Source: Bdellovibrionales bacterium (lineage in GTDB: Bacteria; Bdellovibrionota; Bdellovibrionia; Bdellovibrionales; JAMPXM01). From it: a DNA stretch of 10,381 bases. A program made the translations under genes and the position numbers. The notes beneath the pieces are model-generated. The model saw only the letters and a list, made by a program, of their open reading frames with translations. It was not told the origin of the DNA and did not search any database. Location: NCBI GenBank assembly GCA_005793615.1, contig SXRI01000075.1, positions 1 through 10,381 of the forward strand, in the 5' to 3' direction. Numbering within the stretch: position 1 is the first letter of the stretch; the number at the start of each line of letters is the position of its first letter. Shown in pieces: positions 6,647-10,381 of this stretch.

Positions 6647-9600
6647 TCACTCGCCACGCAGCTCTTCTGCGGCCGGAATTCGATTGAGATATTTTTTGTA
6701 TTCGTTTTGCCATTTCGCGCCCTGCATCTGCTCGGTTGCCAGACGTTGCCAAAGATTGTCGGGAGCGCTCTTAAATTGATTCCAGACCACTTCCGCCCCC
6801 TTCAAATCTCCGTCCTGAAAGAGCAGCTGACCGAGGCGATAGCGAACTGATGCCAACGGCCGTGTGTTCTCATAAGCACTCAGAAGATCACGGTAGGTTT
6901 TCGCGGCGTCTGCACGACGGCCTCTCTTAACAAAGAGATCTCCGCGCAACTCAAGAGCACTTGCATGCAGATCATCATTCACTGCCGCGCTCTCTTTATT
7001 TTTCCAAATGATGATCTTGCTCAGGTGCACGTCTGCCGCCTTAAAGTTTCGATTACGTTCCTCCAGTCGGGCCAGACGTAAATGCAAGGGACTTGTCAGC
7101 GCGACATCGCCCTTCCAGGCTTTGAGTAGGTCGTTAAGGTACTTACGTGCGACTTCGTGTTGGCCACGAGCTTCGGCCACCTGAGCCGAAATTTCGGCGC
7201 GCTCAATCTGTTCGCTATCGGGCAAACTCGAACGAGAAGCGATTTTCTTTAGATGACCCTCGGCCGCAGCGAAGTCGCCGGCTTTAGCGGCAACGGCCGC
7301 CAAACGAAGTCGAATGGCATCCGCGCTCGGCGGATTCTCGAAAATGCGGCGCTCCCGTTCAGCATCGGCATCTTTAATATTTTTCAGACGCTGCAGGCAA
7401 ACTTCGTAGTTGAGCGTTGCCTCTTTATACACACCCGCCTGTTCATACGAACGGGCAACGCTAAAGGGTACGTCTACACGTTCACTTCCTTTGAGCCACC
7501 CGCCGGCATTCTTGCTATACCGCCTAAGAGAATCGAGAAAGTCGCCGCGATCAATCGAAGACCGAATACCTTCACTCAGATTGCGAATGATTCTCGTTTT
7601 GAATTTGTCCATGTTCGGCGATTGCGGATTTTTCTGATAATAATCAACGAGCTCCTGGGTCGCGTGATCGTATTCACGGCGGGCCGTATAGCCGTCGGCC
7701 ACAAGGAGCTTACTGAACTCTTCGATTCCCGGCAGCTCTGGTTTGCGGCGAGTCGCGTCTTCGTCTTCTTTGGGAACAAGTCTGAATTCGTCAGCAGCCT
7801 GATTTGCATGACCGTGTCCCGCTCCTTCGCCGCCCTTTGCCTCTCCGCCGCCGCCACCATGTTCGCCGCCCGCGCCACTACTGGCGGCAGCGTGCTCGGC
7901 TTTCGCAAGGGCCTCTTCTTTTTCTTTTTTCTCGGCGAGTTCTTTTTTGGACAATGGACGGTTAGCATAGAGCCGGGTGATGTCGGCGATCTCCTGCAGA
8001 GCGCTGGCAAGCTCCTTTTCTTTCATCGATGGCATGCGCGAAGCAAGAAGGCGCATGCGTGCCACACCCGCTCCTGGGGTCGCCCGATAGCGAAAATGAC
8101 TTTCCATAAGGGCACCTTCGGCCCGGGCGACAGGCGCCCCGAGAATACCCAAAAGCTCACCCATTCTTGTCATCGCATAGCCACCATGATCATGATCGGG
8201 GAATTTTTGTAGGAAGCTGCGAAAAGCATCAAGACTCTGGCGATATCGTTTCTGAGTGAATTCGGCTTCAGCGATATTGTACCAGGCGTTGGCAAAGCGA
8301 TTTCCGGCTGCAGGAAATCGCTTAATTGCGGCCTGATACTCCCGAACCGCACTGTCGTAGTCTTTACGTCGAAAAAAAACATCACCCTTACGAAAGGCGG
8401 CCTCTTCTCGTCCTCGTTGGGTCAAACCCGTTTTTTCAATTTGATCAAACAGTTCATAGGCATCATCAAAGCGATTCAGACGCAAATACGCTTCCGCGGT
8501 TGAGATGCGCACGCGATCAATCTGTTTAGAACTCGGATGCAGGCGGCTGAAGGTTTGAAATGATTTTAAAGCGCCAAAACTGTCGCCGCGATAGAGATAA
8601 GAATAGCCCATTAACAACAGAGTTCGCGGCGCCATCGGCGAATCCGGGTACTGTTCGCTTAACGCGAGATACTGGTTCATGGCCTGTTCAAAGTCCTGGG
8701 TCGAGTTCGATGCCCGGTAAATGTCGTAATGAGAATCGGCCACCATATAACGAATCAACTCATCATAGGAACTCTGCGGATGATCCTTTAAAAACTCAGC
8801 CGCAGCCTTCAAAAACAAAGCGCGTTGTTTTTTTGAAAACATCATTAGCAACACACGAGCTTCTTTGTTCTCGCGATTTTCGCTCGCCACGATCTCGTAG
8901 GTCGGGGGAACGGCTAGTAGAGCTTCTAGTTGCGGCACGCCCAACTCTAACATCGGAAACGGCAGATAAAAGTTGGCGCGGCTGGCGATGATCGCGTCTT
9001 CCTTGATCTCGTAATCCTTGATTGAAAAGCGCTTGAACTCCGGGTCACCCCCGTCGAAAATTCCGTGATTGAAATCCTTGGCGAGACTAATTTGTTCAGC
9101 CAACGATGGCCCCTCAGGGAGAGTTCCTTTGACTTCAATGCGACCGTCGTTGGCCGGCTCGCGCCCTTTCTTCTGCAGATTTTTCTCTATTTGCCGGCTT
9201 ACCTTGTGATGTTCGGGAAGTTTTGTTTCAGCCGCTGTCTGCGCCACATCACCGGATGTGGGCTGCTGTGCTTTCTCGAGTTTTTGCTCTGATGTTTTCT
9301 CTGGTGCTTTTGCTGCCGCGACATCGTCGCTGTCTTGGGGAAAGAAATCCAGAATCAAACGGGCCGGTTGATCGCTGATGTAATCAAAAAAATCAGTTTT
9401 CTCGGCGACTTGAAAGGCGATTTCAACGCCATCATCGATGCCTTTTTCGTTGATTTTGACCGTCTTGATCAAGGAGTCCGAAATGCCGCGCAACTTGTTC
9501 AAGGCCTCGGGCTTCAATCCCTTTAGGCGCATGACCACGCGATTTCCTTTTCCTCCCTCGCGCTTCAAATCGTATTTCCATTCGACGGCACCCGAAAATT

Positions 9601-9769
9601 CAAAATGAGTGGCGTCGCCGATGCGCATGATTTCGAGGCCGATTTCGGCGTTGTCAGCCGATGCTTCAAGTGCGGCAAGCGCCAGCGCCAAAACGCAAGC
9701 CAGCCGAAAGACGAGCAAGCATTTCGCCTTCACTAACCGGACTTTTGCTTGGCAAACTAGACTAGACAC
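6647..9769 (-). CDS. Large exported AMIN-like/TPR-repeat protein, flagellar operon-associated
   Basis: No established family name is recognised. From a GTG at 9769 (GGGGAG four bases upstream, the same spacing as at fliH) it has 1,040 residues. In-frame GTG 9829 and ATG 9823 are alternative starts that would extend the N-terminus by 20 and 18 residues. A basic segment and hydrophobic core are followed by an ASA-DN signal-peptidase site near residue 38, so the protein should be periplasmic. Next comes an AMIN-like beta domain (about 40-143, ending ARLILDFF), then a charged low-complexity linker (to about 225). A first block of TPR-like helical pairs covers about 330-545 (for example KGDVFFRRKDYDSAVREYQAAIKRFP). 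A Lys/Glu then Gly/His-rich linker covers about 607-680, and a second TPR block about 770-1030. It ends 10 bases before the regulator ATG. AMIN domains bind envelope components and TPRs bind proteins, so I infer a periplasmic scaffold, perhaps for the flagellar motor. The length and repeats could also fit a general envelope assembly factor. Confidence 0.9.
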   Translation of the reverse strand: MSSLVCQAKVRLVKAKCLLVFRLACVLALALAALEASADNAEIGLEIMRIGDATHFEFSGAVEWKYDLKREGGKGNRVVMRLKGLKPEALNKLRGISDSLIKTVKINEKGIDDGVEIAFQVAEKTDFFDYISDQPARLILDFFPQDSDDVAAAKAPEKTSEQKLEKAQQPTSGDVAQTAAETKLPEHHKVSRQIEKNLQKKGREPANDGRIEVKGTLPEGPSLAEQISLAKDFNHGIFDGGDPEFKRFSIKDYEIKEDAIIASRANFYLPFPMLELGVPQLEALLAVPPTYEIVASENRENKEARVLLMMFSKKQRALFLKAAAEFLKDHPQSSYDELIRYMVADSHYDIYRASNSTQDFEQAMNQYLALSEQYPDSPMAPRTLLLMGYSYLYRGDSFGALKSFQTFSRLHPSSKQIDRVRISTAEAYLRLNRFDDAYELFDQIEKTGLTQRGREEAAFRKGDVFFRRKDYDSAVREYQAAIKRFPAAGNRFANAWYNIAEAEFTQKRYRQSLDAFRSFLQKFPDHDHGGYAMTRMGELLGILGAPVARAEGALMESHFRYRATPGAGVARMRLLASRMPSMKEKELASALQEIADITRLYANRPLSKKELAEKKEKEEALAKAEHAAASSGAGGEHGGGGGEAKGGEGAGHGHANQAADEFRLVPKEDEDATRRKPELPGIEEFSKLLVADGYTARREYDHATQELVDYYQKNPQSPNMDKFKTRIIRNLSEGIRSSIDRGDFLDSLRRYSKNAGGWLKGSERVDVPFSVARSYEQAGVYKEATLNYEVCLQRLKNIKDADAERERRIFENPPSADAIRLRLAAVAAKAGDFAAAEGHLKKIASRSSLPDSEQIERAEISAQVAEARGQHEVARKYLNDLLKAWKGDVALTSPLHLRLARLEERNRNFKAADVHLSKIIIWKNKESAAVNDDLHASALELRGDLFVKRGRRADAAKTYRDLLSAYENTRPLASVRYRLGQLLFQDGDLKGAEVVWNQFKSAPDNLWQRLATEQMQGAKWQNEYKKYLNRIPAAEELRGE

Positions 9770-9773
9770 TCGA

Positions 9774-9779
9774 CTCCCC
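9774..9779 (-). promoter_or_regulatory. Ribosome binding site supporting the GTG start of the TPR gene
   Basis: On the minus strand GGGGAG stands four bases before the GTG at 9769. The alternative starts upstream (GTG 9829, ATG 9823) have no purine-rich site at a normal distance, and the GTG at 9733 has none either. The start at 9769 also gives a more usual signal-peptide length (about 38 residues rather than 56-58). The choice remains uncertain, because a transcript starting near 9847 would give an ordinary 24-base leader for the ATG at 9823. Confidence 0.45.
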
Positions 9780-9857
9780 GATTTGTATTCAAGTGCGCCG
9801 CGACCTCGAACCTCGAACTTCATGAGCACGTCACCAACACTTCATTAGCACTTTGTA

Positions 9858-9873
9858 AGCACAACTGGTGCCA
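9858..9873 (-). promoter_or_regulatory. Sigma-54 (-24/-12) promoter of the flagellar operon
   Basis: Read on the minus strand the site is TGGCACC-AGTT-GTGCT. Compared with the consensus TGGCACG-N4-TTGCW it differs at only two positions, and it keeps the invariant GG and GC dinucleotides separated by exactly ten bases. It points into the operon. The predicted transcription start is near 9847, 78 bases before the chosen GTG of the TPR gene or 24 before the alternative ATG. No other GG-N10-GC match of this quality was found in the intergenic region on either strand. The operon encodes a sigma-54 activator, which supports the call. Confidence 0.75.
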
Positions 9874-9930
9874 ACCGAAATCCTTTGGCGACAGGCCCAG
9901 ACTTTGACCACTCCAGAAGTCTGCCCGTTA

Positions 9931-9952
9931 CCTGAAAGGTGCCTGAAAGATG
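9931..9952. repeat. Tandem 11-base direct repeat upstream of the sigma-54 promoter
   Basis: CCTGAAAGGTG is followed immediately by CCTGAAAGATG; ten of eleven bases match. The period is about one helical turn, so both copies face the same side of the DNA. The repeats lie about 85-106 bases upstream of the predicted start site, where sigma-54 activators commonly bind. The first copy, with the preceding A, also forms an ACCT-N3-AGGT dyad (9930-9940). The role as an enhancer is inferred. Confidence 0.55.
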
Positions 9953-9959
9953 CTAGGCA
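9940..9959. promoter_or_regulatory. Interrupted palindrome, candidate enhancer site
   Basis: TGCCT and AGGCA form a perfect five-base inverted repeat around ten bases. It overlaps the second copy of the tandem repeat. The spacing and position (about -94 to -113 relative to the predicted start) suit a dimeric Fis-type helix-turn-helix, such as that of the activator encoded by the operon's second gene. A five-base arm can occur by chance, so confidence is limited. Confidence 0.4.
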
Positions 9960-10054
9960 AATACGAGGCTGGCGCCTGGCCGATGTTGGGTAGCTGTTCA
10001 ATGCGGTTCATTGCGATTCCGTGCGGCTGGCTAGAGTTTTTAGGTTAAAATGCG

Positions 10055-10071
10055 ATGACAAAGAAATGACA
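10055..10071. repeat. ATGACA direct repeat, period 11
   Basis: ATGACA occurs at 10055-10060 and again at 10066-10071, one helical turn apart, just upstream of the TTGACA element. It could be an operator for the divergent gene, or chance. No protein is implicated. Confidence 0.25.
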
Positions 10072-10083
10072 GCGTCGTGGTTT

Positions 10084-10108
10084 TTGACATTTCCCCTCTT
10101 TGTAGACT
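10084..10108 (+). promoter_or_regulatory. Possible housekeeping promoter for the divergent lipoprotein gene
   Basis: A perfect TTGACA (10084-10089) is followed by TAGACT (10103-10108), but the spacer is 13 bases rather than 16-18. It is about 90 bases before the plus-strand start codon. The hexamers could be real elements used separately, or chance. It is given as the best sigma-70-like candidate only. Confidence 0.25.
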
Positions 10109-10199
10109 AGCCTGCCAAACCTCAACTCAGATCCAGTTTGTGTCAGGACCAGGCAGTTATCCGTACTTTCCTGAAACGAACTCGCCGATAAGGAAGATC

Positions 10200-10381
10200 A
10201 TGAAATTCGGCAGCTTGATGCGACACACATACTTAACGGCCTTTATCGGGTTCATTATTATCTTTGGTACCTCATGCGTTTCCGTATCCATCGGTCCCAA
10301 GGCGGGTGAGCAATCCAAGGGCGTGCAGTTCACCGCACCGCCAGCGCCCTATGAATCTCTCAAACACCCTCGATCCGACGG
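10200..10381 (+). CDS. Putative lipoprotein, partial (3' end outside window)
   Basis: An open frame of 60 complete codons runs to the window edge without a stop. It starts at an ATG with AGGAAG (10191-10196) upstream at normal spacing. The N-terminus is MKFGSLMRHTYL followed by a hydrophobic stretch (FIGFIIIF) and then GTSC at 23-26. This reads as a short signal peptide ending in a lipoprotein cysteine at residue 26, although Gly at -3 is not the preferred lipobox residue. The mature part begins with Ser/Val, then a Lys/Gly/Gln-rich and Pro-rich stretch (APPAPYESLKHP). It loosely recalls small predicted outer-membrane lipoproteins seen in Bdellovibrio-like genomes, but this is from memory and uncertain. 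It is divergent from the flagellar operon, so co-function should not be assumed. Confidence 0.72.
   Translation, partial: MKFGSLMRHTYLTAFIGFIIIFGTSCVSVSIGPKAGEQSKGVQFTAPPAPYESLKHPRSD

Larger units (their letters stand above)
9770..10199. other. Divergent intergenic region of about 430 bases
   Basis: No convincing coding sequence is seen between the minus-strand operon and the plus-strand lipoprotein gene. The left part holds the sigma-54 promoter and the start-codon alternatives of the TPR gene. The middle holds the repeats and dyad. The right part holds the TTGACA element and the plus-strand ribosome site. No terminator-like hairpin with a T run was noticed. The octamer TAGACTAG occurs at 9758-9765 and 10103-10110; its significance is unclear. 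Confidence 0.7.

Noticed and set aside
7253..8212. Plus-strand open frame of 319 codons
   Set aside because: It lies entirely antisense to the TPR gene, has no recognisable domain and low-complexity composition that mirrors the Gly/Lys-rich linker on the other strand.
9690..9710. Cysteine in the signal peptide of the TPR protein (RLAC) as a lipoprotein site
   Set aside because: The -3 position is Arg and the cysteine lies in the middle of the hydrophobic core, while a good ASA-DN signal-peptidase I site follows.
10184..10191. GCCGATAA, an exact match to the sigma-28 (FliA) -10 element on the plus strand
   Set aside because: It ends nine bases before the start codon, overlapping the ribosome site, so transcription would begin at or past the ribosome site. 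No TAAA-type -35 element lies about 15 bases upstream.

Overview
The window looks like chromosomal DNA of a flagellated Gram-negative bacterium, most likely a member of Bdellovibrionota or a related delta-proteobacterial lineage. The basis is the gene order and general protein character, plus signal-peptide and lipoprotein genes; no rRNA or other definitive marker is present, so the taxonomic guess is an inference. There are no mobile elements, tRNAs, rRNAs or CRISPR arrays.

Almost the whole window (about 1-9830) is one tightly packed minus-strand operon. In transcription order it encodes: a ~1,040-residue exported protein with an AMIN-like N-terminal domain and two blocks of TPR-type helical repeats (6647-9769); a receiver-less sigma-54 enhancer-binding activator of the FlrC/FleR kind (5605-6636); then the flagellar basal-body genes flgB, flgC, fliE, fliF, fliG, fliH and the 5' part of fliI, which runs off the left edge. 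Most junctions overlap (TAATG, ATGA, an 8-base overlap) or are only 10-30 bases long, so translational coupling is likely. The products build the rod base (FlgB, FlgC, FliE), the MS ring (FliF), the rotor switch (FliG), and the export ATPase with its regulator (FliI, FliH).

The region 9770-10199 separates this operon from a divergent plus-strand gene, a probable lipoprotein cut off by the right edge. It contains a near-consensus sigma-54 (-24/-12) promoter pointing into the operon (9858-9873). About 85-112 bases upstream of its predicted start site lie a tandem 11-base repeat and an overlapping dyad, the right place for an enhancer. Because the second gene of the operon is itself a sigma-54 activator, the simplest model is an autoregulated early or middle flagellar operon. 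The least familiar component is the AMIN/TPR protein at the head of the operon, a candidate periplasmic motor scaffold.
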